64,000 bases of DNA from Pseudomonas vranovensis DSM 16006 (GTDB lineage Bacteria; Pseudomonadota; Gammaproteobacteria; Pseudomonadales; Pseudomonadaceae). The position numbers and the translations under genes are program-made. The DNA lies in contig NZ_AUED01000017.1 of NCBI RefSeq assembly GCF_000425805.1, positions 144,941 through 208,940 of the forward strand, read 5' to 3'. Under the pieces are notes generated by a model, which did not search any database, was not told the origin of the DNA, and saw only the letters and a list, made by a program, of their open reading frames with translations. Positions 34,649 to 43,728 of this stretch are shown here, piece after piece; positions within the stretch are counted from its first letter, which is position 1; every line of letters starts with the position of its first letter.

Positions 34649-36142
34649 TCAGAGCTTGATCAATACCGACTTGAGCTCGGTGTAGTGCTCGATGGCCGCT
34701 GCGCCCATCTCGCGTCCGACCCCCGACATCTTGTAGCCGCCAAAGGGCAGCGCCGGGTCCAGGGCACTGTGGCAGTTGACCCACACCGAGCCTGAGCGGA
34801 TGCGCGGAATCATGCGGTGAACCGCTGCCAGGTTGTTCGACCAGATGCTCGCCCCCAGCCCGTAGGGGCTGTCGTTGGCCATGCGCAGCGCATCGGCTTC
34901 GTCGTCGAAGGGAATGGCCACCAACACCGGGCCGAAGATCTCTTCCTGCACCAGTGGATGGCGTTGGTCGACATCGACAATCACCGTCGGCTTGACGAAG
35001 TAGCCGGGGCCGAACTGCTCGCCACCACAGGCAATGGTCGCGCCACTGTTGCGGCCTTGCTCGATGTAGTCGTACACGCGCTTTTGCTGGCGTGCGGAAA
35101 TCAGCGGGCCCATCTCGACGCTGGGGTCCAGGCCGTTGCCCAGTTTCATGGCATTGGCGATGCCGGCGATATCGGCGACCACATTGTCGAAGTGCTTGCG
35201 CTGAACATACAGCCGCGAGCCTGCACAGCACACTTGGCCCTGATTGAAGAAGATCGCGCTGGCGGCCCCTGCAGCAGCGGTGGCGAGGTCGGCGTCGGCC
35301 ATGACGATGGTCGGCGATTTGCCACCCAGTTCAAGGGTGACCCGGGTCATGGAGTCCATGGCGATCTTGCCAATGGTCTGGCCCACGGCGGTGGAACCGG
35401 TGAAGGTCAGTTTGTCGACCTGGGGGTTGCGGGTCAGCGCATCGCCGGCGACCAGGCCGGTGCCGGTTACCACGTTGAACACCCCTGTGGGGTAGCCCGC
35501 TTCGAGTACCAGCTCGGCAAGTTTCAGGGCGCTGAGCGGGGTTTCGTCGGCAGGCTTGAGGACCACGGTGCAGCCGGTGGCCAGGGCCGGGCCAAGTTTC
35601 CAGCAGGCCAGCAACAAGGGGAAGTTCCAGGCGACGATGGCGCCGACCACGCCAACGGCTTCGCGACGTACAAAACCGTGGAACTGGTCATGGGGCATCA
35701 GCGGCATGGACACCTCGACGGTGCTGCCTTCGACCTTGGTGGCCCAGCCGGCCATGTAGCGCAAAAAGTCTATGGCCAGTTGCACGTCCATGGCGCGGGC
35801 GACTGCGGCGCTCTTGCCGTTGTTCAGGCATTCGAGCTGGGCGAGGATTTCGCCATCGCGTTCGAGCAGATCGGCCAGGCGCCACAGCAGGTTCTGGCGC
35901 TCGCGGGGGCGGGTGCGGCTCCAGGCAGAGTCGTCGAAGGCCTGGCGTGCGGCCTGGACGGCGCGGTCGACATCGGTCGGGGTCGCAGCCGGGACCTGGC
36001 AGAGGGTTTCGCCGTTGGCCGGGTTGCGCAGGGTTAGGGTCGCGCCATCGCTGGCGGCAACCCAGTCGGCGCCGACGAGCATGCTGGGGCTGCGTTGGAT
36101 GAAGGCTTCGACGGCTGGGTGCAGGGGGGCAGGGGCGGACAT
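34649..36142 (-). CDS. peaE: Aldehyde dehydrogenase (phenylacetaldehyde type)
   Basis: This 497-residue NAD-dependent dehydrogenase has the classic blocks AWNFPLLLACWKLGPALA, TFTGSTAVGQTI, the base Glu in LELGGKSP and the catalytic Cys in GQVCCAGSR. PeaE oxidises the aldehyde released by the amine dehydrogenase, e.g. phenylacetaldehyde to phenylacetate. It is transcribed away from peaA, sharing the 457-base region with the palindrome at 36249-36265, so the same activator may control both. The symbol follows the P. putida pea locus. Confidence 0.88.
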   Translation of the reverse strand: MSAPAPLHPAVEAFIQRSPSMLVGADWVAASDGATLTLRNPANGETLCQVPAATPTDVDRAVQAARQAFDDSAWSRTRPRERQNLLWRLADLLERDGEILAQLECLNNGKSAAVARAMDVQLAIDFLRYMAGWATKVEGSTVEVSMPLMPHDQFHGFVRREAVGVVGAIVAWNFPLLLACWKLGPALATGCTVVLKPADETPLSALKLAELVLEAGYPTGVFNVVTGTGLVAGDALTRNPQVDKLTFTGSTAVGQTIGKIAMDSMTRVTLELGGKSPTIVMADADLATAAAGAASAIFFNQGQVCCAGSRLYVQRKHFDNVVADIAGIANAMKLGNGLDPSVEMGPLISARQQKRVYDYIEQGRNSGATIACGGEQFGPGYFVKPTVIVDVDQRHPLVQEEIFGPVLVAIPFDDEADALRMANDSPYGLGASIWSNNLAAVHRMIPRIRSGSVWVNCHSALDPALPFGGYKMSGVGREMGAAAIEHYTELKSVLIKL

Positions 36143-36248
36143 GGCGAACCTCGTTGTTGTTGAGTGATGCGGGGTGTTCGCAACGCTTGTGCCAATGTCT
36201 TGGGAGCCCGGTTTTGCGAGGCTGGCCGGGAATTACCGGGGTGAGGGG

Positions 36249-36265
36249 TGTCTCAGTCTGAGACA
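36249..36265. promoter_or_regulatory. Perfect palindrome, candidate binding site of the sigma-54 activator
   Basis: TGTCTCAGTCTGAGACA is a perfect 8-1-8 palindrome. AcoR-type activators bind TGT...ACA dyads upstream of sigma-54 promoters, and such a regulator is encoded in the same locus at 29046-30953. It lies ~195 bases before the possible sigma-54 promoter of peaA and ~110 bases before peaE. Confidence 0.65.
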
Positions 36266-36280
36266 GGGGTGAGACGGCCA

Positions 36281-36345
36281 TTTCGCGGGGCAAGTCGAGA
36301 CGTCGCACCGCCGCTCCTACAGGGTGAGAGCGGGCTTGCCCCGTG
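36281..36345. repeat. REP-like inverted repeat
   Basis: TTTCGCGGGGCAAGTCGAGA and a facing GAGCGGGCTTGCCCCGTGATA flank GCCGCTCCTACAGG. These are the same REP arms seen elsewhere in the window. Confidence 0.7.
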
Positions 36346-36458
36346 ATACACCCAATGCCATGCATTTCAGTCTCAGGGTGTTACAGCTGTCGCGAAATTG
36401 AACGCTTCGGGCTGGCAAGCACGGCGCCAAACCCCATGGAATCGCGTGTTCCAGTGGT

Positions 36459-36474
36459 TGGCACACATTATGTA
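36459..36474 (+). promoter_or_regulatory. Possible sigma-54 (-24/-12) promoter of peaA
   Basis: TGGCACACATTATGTA matches the -24 TGGCAC exactly and 3 of 5 positions at -12 (ATGTA for TTGCA). It is 126 bases before the peaA start. A sigma-54 activator in the cluster makes it plausible. Confidence 0.4.
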
Positions 36475-36599
36475 TTGATCTGCCTAGCTGCTTTCGGCGC
36501 CCGTGCATTGCCTGATCTTTCCCGGCCGGCGCCAAAGACCAATAAGAACAGCGACACCAATAACGATAAGAACAATGTCCCGTGGGAGGTCAGTGATTG

Positions 36600-38177
36600 A
36601 TGAACAAAAGACTCAGGTTCGCCAGTGCCGGTGGCCTGCTGGCCCTGGTTGCAGGTCTGGCCTTGCAGCCACAGGTAGGCCAGGCGCGTGAAGCCCAGGC
36701 GATTCTCAAGGAAACCTGCCAGGGCTGCCATTTGCCCGAAGGTGACAATGCATTGAGCCGTATCAGCCATCAGCGCAAGACGCCCGAAGGCTGGTTGATG
36801 AGTATTGCGCGGATGCAGACGATGCATCAGTTGCAGATCAGCGATGAAGACCGCCGCACGCTGGTCAAGTACCTGGCCGATACCCAGGGCCTGGCCCCGA
36901 GCGAAACCGAGGGAGTGCGCTATGCCCTGGAGCGAAGGCTGAACACGGTCGAGCAGTTCGACGATCAGACCCAGCAGATGTGCGGCCGCTGTCACTCCGG
37001 CGCGCGGGTTGCCCTGCAGCGCCGTCCGGCCCAAGAGTGGGAGCGCTTGGTGAACTTCCACCTGGGCCAATGGCCGTCGCTGGAATACCAGGCCCTGTCG
37101 CGCGACCGCGACTGGTTTGACCTGGCCCGCAAGGAGATGGTGCCGCTGCTCGCTTCGCGCTATCCGCTGGACAATCCGGCTTGGCGCGAGTGGCAAAAAA
37201 CCATGCCCAAGGCCCAGGCCCTGGCCGGTGACTGGAGCTTCAGTGGCCACTTGCCAGGCAAGGGCGAGCTGGCTGGGGTGATGAGCGTAAAAGCTCAGCC
37301 CAATGATCAGTTCGCCGTCTCCATCGACGGCCATTACGCCGACGGCTCACCGTTCAAGGGACAGGGCAGTGCGGTGCTCTACAGCGGCTATGAATGGCGC
37401 GCCAGCGTGACCGTGGACGGTGTCGCGATGCGTCAGGTGTTTGCCGTCAAGAAGGGTGAAATGAAAGGCCGGATGTTCGACAAGGTCCATGACGAACGCG
37501 GCCTGGATTTTGTCGCCGCTCGGCAAGATCAGCCACGCCTGCTGGCAGTACAGCCAGGCTACCTCAAGGCGGGCAGCGAAGCGCAGATCAGCTTGATCGG
37601 CAGCGGCCTGTCCGGTAAGCCGGACTTCGGGCCGGGTGTCGAGGTGCTGCAGGTGCTGGAGCAGACGCCACAACGCATCAAGGTCCGGGTGAAGGTCGCA
37701 GGCAACGCCACTTTGGGAGTGCAGCCGGTGAGCGTCGGCAAGCTCAATGGCGGTGAGCTGGCAGTCTATCGGGACATCGCCGAGGTCAAGGTGGTGCCGG
37801 CATTCTCGGTGGCGCGCATCGGTGATGGCGGCGGCTCCACACCCAAGGTCCAGGGGCGTTTCGATGCCGAAGCCTGGGGCAAAAGCGCCGACGGCAAGCC
37901 TTATCGCATCGGCCTGTTCCCGGCCACCTGGAGTGTCGCACCGTTCGATGAGCAGGCCCGCGAGGACGAAGACGTCAAGTTCGCCGGCACCATGCAGGCC
38001 GACAGCGGCGTGTTCACCCCGGGTGATGCCGGGCCGAACCCGGCGCGCAAGATGTCGACCAATAACGCCGGCAACCTCAAGGTCATTGCGGCCGTGAACG
38101 ATGGCGGCAAGGCCCACACCGGTGAAGGCCAGATGATCGTGACCGTGCAGCGCTGGAACAACCCGCCCATCCCGTAA
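36600..38177 (+). CDS. peaA: Quinohemoprotein amine dehydrogenase alpha subunit (dihaem)
   Basis: The periplasmic enzyme oxidises primary amines to aldehydes and passes electrons through haems to a cytochrome or azurin. This 525-residue subunit has a signal peptide (LLALVAGLALQPQVGQA) and two haem c motifs, CQGCH (C40, C43, H44) and CGRCH (C128, C131, H132). The remaining ~390 residues are beta-rich domains as in the solved P. putida enzyme (domains III-V). GGGAGG lies about 10 bases upstream. It is first in a peaA-maturase-qhpC-beta operon. Also called QhpA. Confidence 0.94.
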   Translation: MNKRLRFASAGGLLALVAGLALQPQVGQAREAQAILKETCQGCHLPEGDNALSRISHQRKTPEGWLMSIARMQTMHQLQISDEDRRTLVKYLADTQGLAPSETEGVRYALERRLNTVEQFDDQTQQMCGRCHSGARVALQRRPAQEWERLVNFHLGQWPSLEYQALSRDRDWFDLARKEMVPLLASRYPLDNPAWREWQKTMPKAQALAGDWSFSGHLPGKGELAGVMSVKAQPNDQFAVSIDGHYADGSPFKGQGSAVLYSGYEWRASVTVDGVAMRQVFAVKKGEMKGRMFDKVHDERGLDFVAARQDQPRLLAVQPGYLKAGSEAQISLIGSGLSGKPDFGPGVEVLQVLEQTPQRIKVRVKVAGNATLGVQPVSVGKLNGGELAVYRDIAEVKVVPAFSVARIGDGGGSTPKVQGRFDAEAWGKSADGKPYRIGLFPATWSVAPFDEQAREDEDVKFAGTMQADSGVFTPGDAGPNPARKMSTNNAGNLKVIAAVNDGGKAHTGEGQMIVTVQRWNNPPIP

Positions 38178-38223
38178 GGGGGTGGTTTGACCAGGCCATG
38201 AGCGAGAATTCGAGGAGGTTGCG

Positions 38224-39654
38224 ATGGGCGTTATTCTGAATCTGGTTGAGCGAAACCTGCATGAAGTGCAGGTCGATGCAGCCCGTATGTTGTTCCACAT
38301 TCCCAGCAGCTCGCTGTTCGCCAGCGATGCCCTGACCGGGGAGATCATCGATGCCTTGCGCCGCGAGGGCTGTTCCAGTGAAGACCTGGTGCAGCGCCTG
38401 GGCGCGCGCTTCGATGGCACGCAAGTCAATGAAACCCTGCGTGAGCTGATCGCTTTGGAGCTGGTCAGCGACGGCTCGCCCCTGAGCCCCGAGGTGGCGC
38501 TCAAGCGGGTCGAGCGGACCGCGCTCAATACCGTGGTGCTCAACGTCAACACCGGCTGCAACCTCAGTTGCACCTACTGCTACAAGGAAGACCTGGACAA
38601 GCCTTCTGCCGGCAAGCGCATGGAGGTCGAGACTGCCGTGGCGTCGGTGGAGATGCTGCTCAAGGAGTCGCCGGACGAGTCGGTCTACACCGTGGTGTTC
38701 TTCGGTGGCGAGCCGCTGAGCAACCGCAAGCTGATCGAGTACATGGTCGATTACTGCGAGCAGCGCTTCGGTGAGCTTGGCAAGCGGGTGGAGTTCGTCA
38801 TGACCACCAACGCCACCCTGCTTACCGAAGAGATCGTCGACTACCTCAATGCCCACCGCTTCGGCTTGTCGGTGAGCATCGACGGGCCCAAGACCGTACA
38901 CGACCGCAACCGCATTACCGTTGGCGGGCAGGGCACCTATGACGTGGTGCGGCGCAAGGCCGACATGCTGCTGTCACGCTACGACAGCCGTCCGGTAGGG
39001 GCGCGGGTGACCCTGACCCGTGGGGTGACCGACGTCGAGACCATCTGGGACCATCTGTTCAATGAAATGGGTTTTGCCGAGGTCGGTTTTGCCCCGGTCA
39101 CCAGCGGCGATATCAGCACCTACAACCTCAGCGCCGAGGAGCTGATCGAGGTCTTCGCCAACATGAAAGCGCTCGGCCGGCGCTACCTGGAAGCAGCGCT
39201 GGAGCATCGCAACATCGGCTTTTCCAACCTGCACCAGCTGATCACCGACATTCACGAAGGCCACAAGAAAGCCCTGCCGTGTGGTGCCGGGCTGAAGATG
39301 CTGGCGGTCGACCACAAGGGTGAGTTGAACCTTTGCCATCGCTTTACCGGCTCGCAGTTGCCGACATTCGGCAACGTCCACAGTGGCGTCAAGCAGGTGG
39401 AGCTCAACGACTTTCTGTCCCAGCGCCTGGACCGTACCAACACCGGCTGCGACAGCTGCCGTATCCGCAACCTGTGTTCCGGCGGCTGCTACCACGAGAG
39501 TTATGCCCGCTATGGCGACCCGGCCCACCCGACCTACCACTATTGCGAACTGATGCGTGACTGGGTGGACTTCGGTATCGAGGTCTACAGCCGGATCATG
39601 GCCGTCAACCCGGCGTTCATCAGCCGCTACATCACACCGCGCAAGGTTCACTGA
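38224..39654 (+). CDS. peaB: Radical SAM maturase that makes thioether crosslinks in the gamma subunit
   Basis: This 476-residue SPASM protein has a radical-[11 protein letters not shown] motif (C112, C116, C119), the FFGGEPL strand, and a C-terminal cysteine-rich region (GAGLK..., [18 protein letters not shown]) for auxiliary iron-sulfur clusters. Its N-terminal ~95 residues form a peptide-recognition domain. Known as QhpD in Paracoccus, it links three Cys residues of QhpC to Glu/Asp side chains. It lies between the alpha and gamma genes, 2 bases before qhpC. Confidence 0.94.
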   Translation: MGVILNLVERNLHEVQVDAARMLFHIPSSSLFASDALTGEIIDALRREGCSSEDLVQRLGARFDGTQVNETLRELIALELVSDGSPLSPEVALKRVERTALNTVVLNVNTGCNLSCTYCYKEDLDKPSAGKRMEVETAVASVEMLLKESPDESVYTVVFFGGEPLSNRKLIEYMVDYCEQRFGELGKRVEFVMTTNATLLTEEIVDYLNAHRFGLSVSIDGPKTVHDRNRITVGGQGTYDVVRRKADMLLSRYDSRPVGARVTLTRGVTDVETIWDHLFNEMGFAEVGFAPVTSGDISTYNLSAEELIEVFANMKALGRRYLEAALEHRNIGFSNLHQLITDIHEGHKKALPCGAGLKMLAVDHKGELNLCHRFTGSQLPTFGNVHSGVKQVELNDFLSQRLDRTNTGCDSCRIRNLCSGGCYHESYARYGDPAHPTYHYCELMRDWVDFGIEVYSRIMAVNPAFISRYITPRKVH

Positions 39655-39655
39655 C

Positions 39656-39979
39656 ATGAAGCATCTCAAGCCGATCAACAATAAAGCACTCAAGCTCGAA
39701 CAGGCTGCCGACGAGAACCGCATCGAAGAAGTGTTGGCGATGAACTCGGTGGCAGGTTGCGCCTCGACCACCGACCCGGGCTGGGAAATCGACGCCTTTG
39801 GTGGCGTCTCGTCGTTGTGCCAGCCGATGGAGGCCGACCTGTATGGCTGCTCCGACCCTTGCTGGTGGCCGGCCCAGGTGCCGGACATGATGAGCACCTA
39901 CCCGGACTGGAACAAGGACGCCCAGGCGTCCAACGACAACTGGCGCAACCTGGGCACGGTATTCCCGGACGACAAATGA
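39656..39979 (+). CDS. qhpC: QH-AmDH gamma subunit precursor carrying CTQ
   Basis: This 107-residue precursor is a ribosomally made, heavily modified peptide. By comparison with the P. putida structure, a 28-residue leader ends before Met29. The crosslinks would be C35-E44, C55-D61 and C69-D77, and CTQ forms between C65 and W71. All eight residues are present at the expected spacing. AAGG lies before the start, 2 bases after the maturase stop. The leader is needed for recognition by the radical SAM enzyme and removed by QhpE. Confidence 0.95.
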   Translation: MKHLKPINNKALKLEQAADENRIEEVLAMNSVAGCASTTDPGWEIDAFGGVSSLCQPMEADLYGCSDPCWWPAQVPDMMSTYPDWNKDAQASNDNWRNLGTVFPDDK

Positions 39980-40008
39980 GCCCCGAGCCCAACAAGAGGG
40001 ATATTCGC

Positions 40009-41127
40009 ATGCTTCAGATTGCAACCCGCGGCGTGGCCGCGCTGGCCCTGTGTGCCGCCAGTTCCGGTGTCGTCCTTGCCGATGCCGGCAAGGCCCTGAA
40101 CCCTGGGCAGGAGTACCTGGTCGCCGTCAACTACCCGAACAACCTGCACGTTCTGGAGCTGGCCAGTGACAGCCTGTACAAGACCTGCCCACTGCCCGAC
40201 GCCTTTGGCCCGGGCACCGTGCAGCTGTCGCCGGACCGGCGTATCGCTTATGTGCTGAACAACCATTACGCCGATATCTATGGCGTCGAGCTGGACAGCT
40301 GCAAGCAGGTGTTCCACGCCAGCATTACACAGCTTCCGGGCGAGAAAGCACGTTCGATGTTCTCCTTCACCGTCAGTCACGACGGCAAGGAGATCTACAC
40401 CGTCGCCAATCCCACGCGCATGCTTAACGACCGCTACGAGGTGCAGCCGCCGCGCCTGGACGTGTACGCCAGCAATGCCGGGCTCGATGCAAAGCCTGTG
40501 CGCAGCTTCCCCGCACCGCGCCAGCTGACCATCATGCAGAGCGGCAACGATGGCACGCTGTACGTGGCAGGCGCGGACATCTACAAGGTGGATGTGCAAA
40601 CCGGCAAGTTCGAGGTGATCATCCCCAGCCGCAACTGGCAACGGCCGTTGTACAGCGCGCCGGATGTGCTCTACATCTGGAACCAGCAGACTTACCGGAA
40701 CGACTTTTCGCTGCTCTACACCACGGCGAAATTCAAGGATGAAAAACGCGATCCGGCCACGGCCGAGAACCTTTATGGTTTCTTCAATATCGACCTTGCC
40801 ACCGGCAAGACGCAAACCGTCGACTTCGGTCCACTGACCCAAATCTACTTCAGCGGCATGCGTTCGCCCACTGACCCGAACCTGGTGTATGGCGTGCTCA
40901 ATCGCCTGGCCAAGTACGACATCAAGGAGAAAAAGCTGCTCAAATCAGCCACGCTCGATCACAGCTACTACTGCATTGCCTTCAACAAGGCCGGCACCAA
41001 GATCTACCTCGCCGGCACCTACAACGAAGTAGCGATTTTCGACGCCGACAGCCTGGAGCCCATCGGCAAGATCAAGCTGCCGGGCGGCGACATGGCCATT
41101 ACCACGGCGCAGATCTTCACCCGTTGA
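40009..41127 (+). CDS. peaD: QH-AmDH beta subunit (seven-bladed propeller)
   Basis: The 372-residue protein has a signal peptide (GVAALALCAASSGVVLA) and repeated beta-blade strands such as HVLELASDSLYKTC, TVQLSPDRRIAYVL and KIYLAGTYNEVAIFDADS, as in the solved beta subunit, which covers the CTQ site. The start at 40009 follows AAGAGGG by 8 bases. It is the last gene of the structural operon, ended by a strong terminator. Called QhpB in Paracoccus. Confidence 0.93.
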   Translation: MLQIATRGVAALALCAASSGVVLADAGKALNPGQEYLVAVNYPNNLHVLELASDSLYKTCPLPDAFGPGTVQLSPDRRIAYVLNNHYADIYGVELDSCKQVFHASITQLPGEKARSMFSFTVSHDGKEIYTVANPTRMLNDRYEVQPPRLDVYASNAGLDAKPVRSFPAPRQLTIMQSGNDGTLYVAGADIYKVDVQTGKFEVIIPSRNWQRPLYSAPDVLYIWNQQTYRNDFSLLYTTAKFKDEKRDPATAENLYGFFNIDLATGKTQTVDFGPLTQIYFSGMRSPTDPNLVYGVLNRLAKYDIKEKKLLKSATLDHSYYCIAFNKAGTKIYLAGTYNEVAIFDADSLEPIGKIKLPGGDMAITTAQIFTR

Positions 41128-41137
41128 GTGTCACCCT

Positions 41138-41170
41138 GCGCCGCTGCCTTGCCTGGGGCAGCGGCGCTTT
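41138..41170 (+). terminator. Rho-independent terminator of the peaA operon
   Basis: GCGCCGCTGCC and GGCAGCGGCGC form an 11-bp stem followed by TTT, starting 11 bases after the beta-subunit stop. Confidence 0.85.
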
Positions 41171-41385
41171 ACGATCCACTGGGGTTGAACGAAGATGGCG
41201 CAACGCCATCAATCGCCGTACCACTGCCCCGGCTGTCATCCGCCTTTGACAGCGCTCTGGCTCAAGCTATTGCCCTGTGCGGCCGATACTGTGCGAGTAC
41301 GACGAAAACGTTCGTCCCGCGAAGCCAGCCCAGGATTGCACAGGTCTGTGCATCCTTTTTTTATTTGCCATGTCAGGTCTCATGG

Positions 41386-42993
41386 ATGCAGGTCTACAGC
41401 AACAAGAGCTTTCTGATCGTCGATGACTATTCCGACTTCCGCAGTTCGGCCCGCTCGATGCTGCGCGAGTTGGGCGTGCGCGATGTCGACACCGCCGACA
41501 GTGGCGAACAGGCCCTGCGCATGTGCGGGCAGAAGCGCTACGACTTCATTCTTCAGGACTTCCACCTGGGCGACGGCAAGAAAAACGGCCAGCAGGTGCT
41601 CGAAGACCTGATCCTCGACAAATTGATCAGCCATGAGTGTGTGTTCCTCATGGTCACCGCCGAAAGCAGCCAGGCCATTGTGCTCAGTGCCCTTGAGCAT
41701 GAGCCGGACGCCTATCTGACGAAGCCCTTCAACCGGATCGGCCTGGCCCAGCGCCTGGAAAAACTGGTGCAGCGCAAGACTCTGCTCAAACCGATCCTGC
41801 AGGCCCTGGACCGTGGACGTCCGGCTGAAGTGCTGGCGGCCTGCGCGGCGCTGTGCAAACGTGACCCGCGTTTTGCGCCGCTGTGCCTGCGCTATCGCGC
41901 CGACGCACTGCGGGACTTGAACCGCTTTGAAGAGCTGGGCAAGTTTCTCAAGGCCATCATTGCCAGCCGCGCCACGCCCTGGGCCTATGCAGCGTTGGGC
42001 AGCATGCTGTTCAAGCGCAACCAGATCGCCCAGGCCCAGGGGGTGTACGAGCAAGCGCTAAAGGCCTTCCCGATGATGCCTGGGCTCTACGACGGCCTCG
42101 CCGATGTACTGATGGCGCAGGGTGAAAACAAACGTGCCCAGGGAGTGCTGGAGGAGGCGGTGCGCCTTTCGCCGCTGGCGGTACGCCGGCAGATGATGCT
42201 GGGCAAGCTGGCCATGGCCAACCAGGATTTCGAGGCGTCTGCCAAGGCCTATCGGCACGCCGTGAGCCAGGGCAAGACCTCCCGCTACAAGGATCCGGAA
42301 AGCAACCTGGGCCTGGTCCAGGCCTTGATGAGCAAGAACGCCGGCAATGGCCTGGATGCTCGCACCCGGGTCGAGATCAACACCGTGCTCAGTGACGTTG
42401 CCAAGGAAAACGTCGAGGACCAGGGCCTGCAGGTACGGGCACGCTTGATGAAAGCCGCGAGCCTGCTGCAGGCCGGTGATGCCGAAACCGCTGGCAAGCT
42501 GACCGAGCAGGCCTTGGTGCGGCTCGACAAGATGGAGCAGTTTTTCTCGGTGGACGCGGCCCTGGTGGTTGCGGCGCAACTGCAGAAACTCGACCAGCAT
42601 GGGGCGAGTATCGCGATCCTGAAGAGCTGCGTGGAAACCTACGGCGATGACCCCAAGGTGATGCAGAGCGTATCGCAACTGACCGACGACCCCACGGTGC
42701 TCAACGCGATCACCGAAGCCGTCGACGTCAACCGCAAAGGCGTGCGCAGCTACCAGGCCGGTCAACTCGACGAGGCGCTGGGCATGTTCCGTCGCGCCCT
42801 GACGCTACAGCCTAAAAACATCAGTATCGCCCTGAACACCGCACAGGCGCTGATGCGCATGGGCGGCGAAACGCCCGGGCCGGCCGTGATGGAAGAGTGC
42901 CGTGCCTGCCTGACCTGTGTGGCTGGCATTCCGCCGAGTGACAGCCGCTATGACCGTTACCGCAAACTGCATATCCGAGCGTTTGGCGCATGA
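41386..42993 (+). CDS. Response regulator with tetratricopeptide-like output region
   Basis: The 535-residue protein has an N-terminal receiver (residues ~8-130) with D13/D14, phosphoacceptor D58 (LQDFHLG), a T in MVTAESS and K in LTKPFN. The remaining ~400 residues are helical repeats (AYAALGSMLFKRNQIAQAQGVYEQALKAFP, GLYDGLADVLMAQGENKRAQGVLEEA), i.e. a TPR domain rather than a DNA-binding domain. It therefore probably works through protein contacts. It is followed by a soluble histidine kinase overlapping by 4 bases. Start 41386 is the last ATG before the receiver fold, with AGG upstream. Confidence 0.85.
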   Translation: MQVYSNKSFLIVDDYSDFRSSARSMLRELGVRDVDTADSGEQALRMCGQKRYDFILQDFHLGDGKKNGQQVLEDLILDKLISHECVFLMVTAESSQAIVLSALEHEPDAYLTKPFNRIGLAQRLEKLVQRKTLLKPILQALDRGRPAEVLAACAALCKRDPRFAPLCLRYRADALRDLNRFEELGKFLKAIIASRATPWAYAALGSMLFKRNQIAQAQGVYEQALKAFPMMPGLYDGLADVLMAQGENKRAQGVLEEAVRLSPLAVRRQMMLGKLAMANQDFEASAKAYRHAVSQGKTSRYKDPESNLGLVQALMSKNAGNGLDARTRVEINTVLSDVAKENVEDQGLQVRARLMKAASLLQAGDAETAGKLTEQALVRLDKMEQFFSVDAALVVAAQLQKLDQHGASIAILKSCVETYGDDPKVMQSVSQLTDDPTVLNAITEAVDVNRKGVRSYQAGQLDEALGMFRRALTLQPKNISIALNTAQALMRMGGETPGPAVMEECRACLTCVAGIPPSDSRYDRYRKLHIRAFGA

Positions 42994-43682
42994 ACCAGAA
43001 CGACCAGGGGCTGGACTTTTCCACGGTGATCGCCTCCACCGTACACGACATGAAGAACTCCCTGGCAGCGCTCACCCAGGCCCATAGCCAATGGCTGTCG
43101 CGCTTGCCCGAAGGGCAGCGCGAGGGCAGTGAGCAAGGGGTGATGGAGCACGAGTTCACCCACCTCAATGGCATGCTGGTGCAACTGCTGGGGCTGTACA
43201 AGCTGGGTGTGAATCAGCTGCCCCTGTGCCCGGACTACCACGAGCTGGACGACTTTATCGAGGCCCAGCTAGCGGCCCAGCAGAACCTGCTGCAGCACCG
43301 CGACATACTCGCCACCTGGCGCATCGACACCGCCAGCCCCTTGGGCTTTTTCGACCGTGAGCTGGTCGGCTCGGTGATTGCCAACATCCTCAACAATGCC
43401 ATTCGCTATGCCGGCCACGCCCTGTTGATCACCGTCAGTGATGAAGGCGAACAACTGGTGCTGAGCATCAACGATGATGGCCCGGGCTTTTCCCAGCACA
43501 TGCTCGAACGGCAGCAAGACTATGCCCAGGGCATCGATGCGCAAAGTGGCAGCACCGGGTTGGGGCTGTACTTTGCTGCGCGCATTGCAGCGCTGCACGA
43601 ACGCGACGGCGTGAAGGGGCGGATCGAAATTGCCAATGGCGGGGCGTTGGGAGGCGGGGTGTTCAACCTGTATCTGCCGTGA
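42990..43682 (+). CDS. Short soluble histidine kinase
   Basis: This 230-residue kinase has no membrane segment and no separate sensor domain. The phosphoacceptor is His19 (STVHDMKNSLAAL); the ATPase domain shows the N box NILNNAIRYA, G1 DDGPGFS and G2 GSTGLGLYFA. It overlaps the TPR response regulator by 4 bases and is its likely partner. A sensor-less kinase implies that the input comes through a partner, perhaps the TPR domain. A shared terminator follows. Confidence 0.88.
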   Translation: MNQNDQGLDFSTVIASTVHDMKNSLAALTQAHSQWLSRLPEGQREGSEQGVMEHEFTHLNGMLVQLLGLYKLGVNQLPLCPDYHELDDFIEAQLAAQQNLLQHRDILATWRIDTASPLGFFDRELVGSVIANILNNAIRYAGHALLITVSDEGEQLVLSINDDGPGFSQHMLERQQDYAQGIDAQSGSTGLGLYFAARIAALHERDGVKGRIEIANGGALGGGVFNLYLP

Positions 43683-43686
43683 AATG

Positions 43687-43724
43687 CTGCAGGGGCAGCA
43701 CCGAAGACGGCGCCGCCCCTGCAG
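43687..43724. terminator. Hairpin between convergent kinase and dctM genes
   Basis: CTGCAGGGGC and GCCCCTGCAG are perfect 10-bp arms with an 18-base spacer, placed between the two stop codons. Confidence 0.7.
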
Positions 43725-43728
43725 GACG

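Larger units (their letters stand above)
36143..36599. promoter_or_regulatory. Divergent control region between peaE and peaA
   Basis: The region contains a perfect 17-bp palindrome (36249-36265), REP-like sequence (36281-36345), and a possible -24/-12 sigma-54 promoter TGGCAC-N5-ATGTA at 36459-36474 facing peaA. The last is imperfect at the -12 element (GT instead of GC). The layout, activator site upstream and sigma-54 site about 190 bases nearer to peaA, fits enhancer-type control. Confidence 0.6.
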
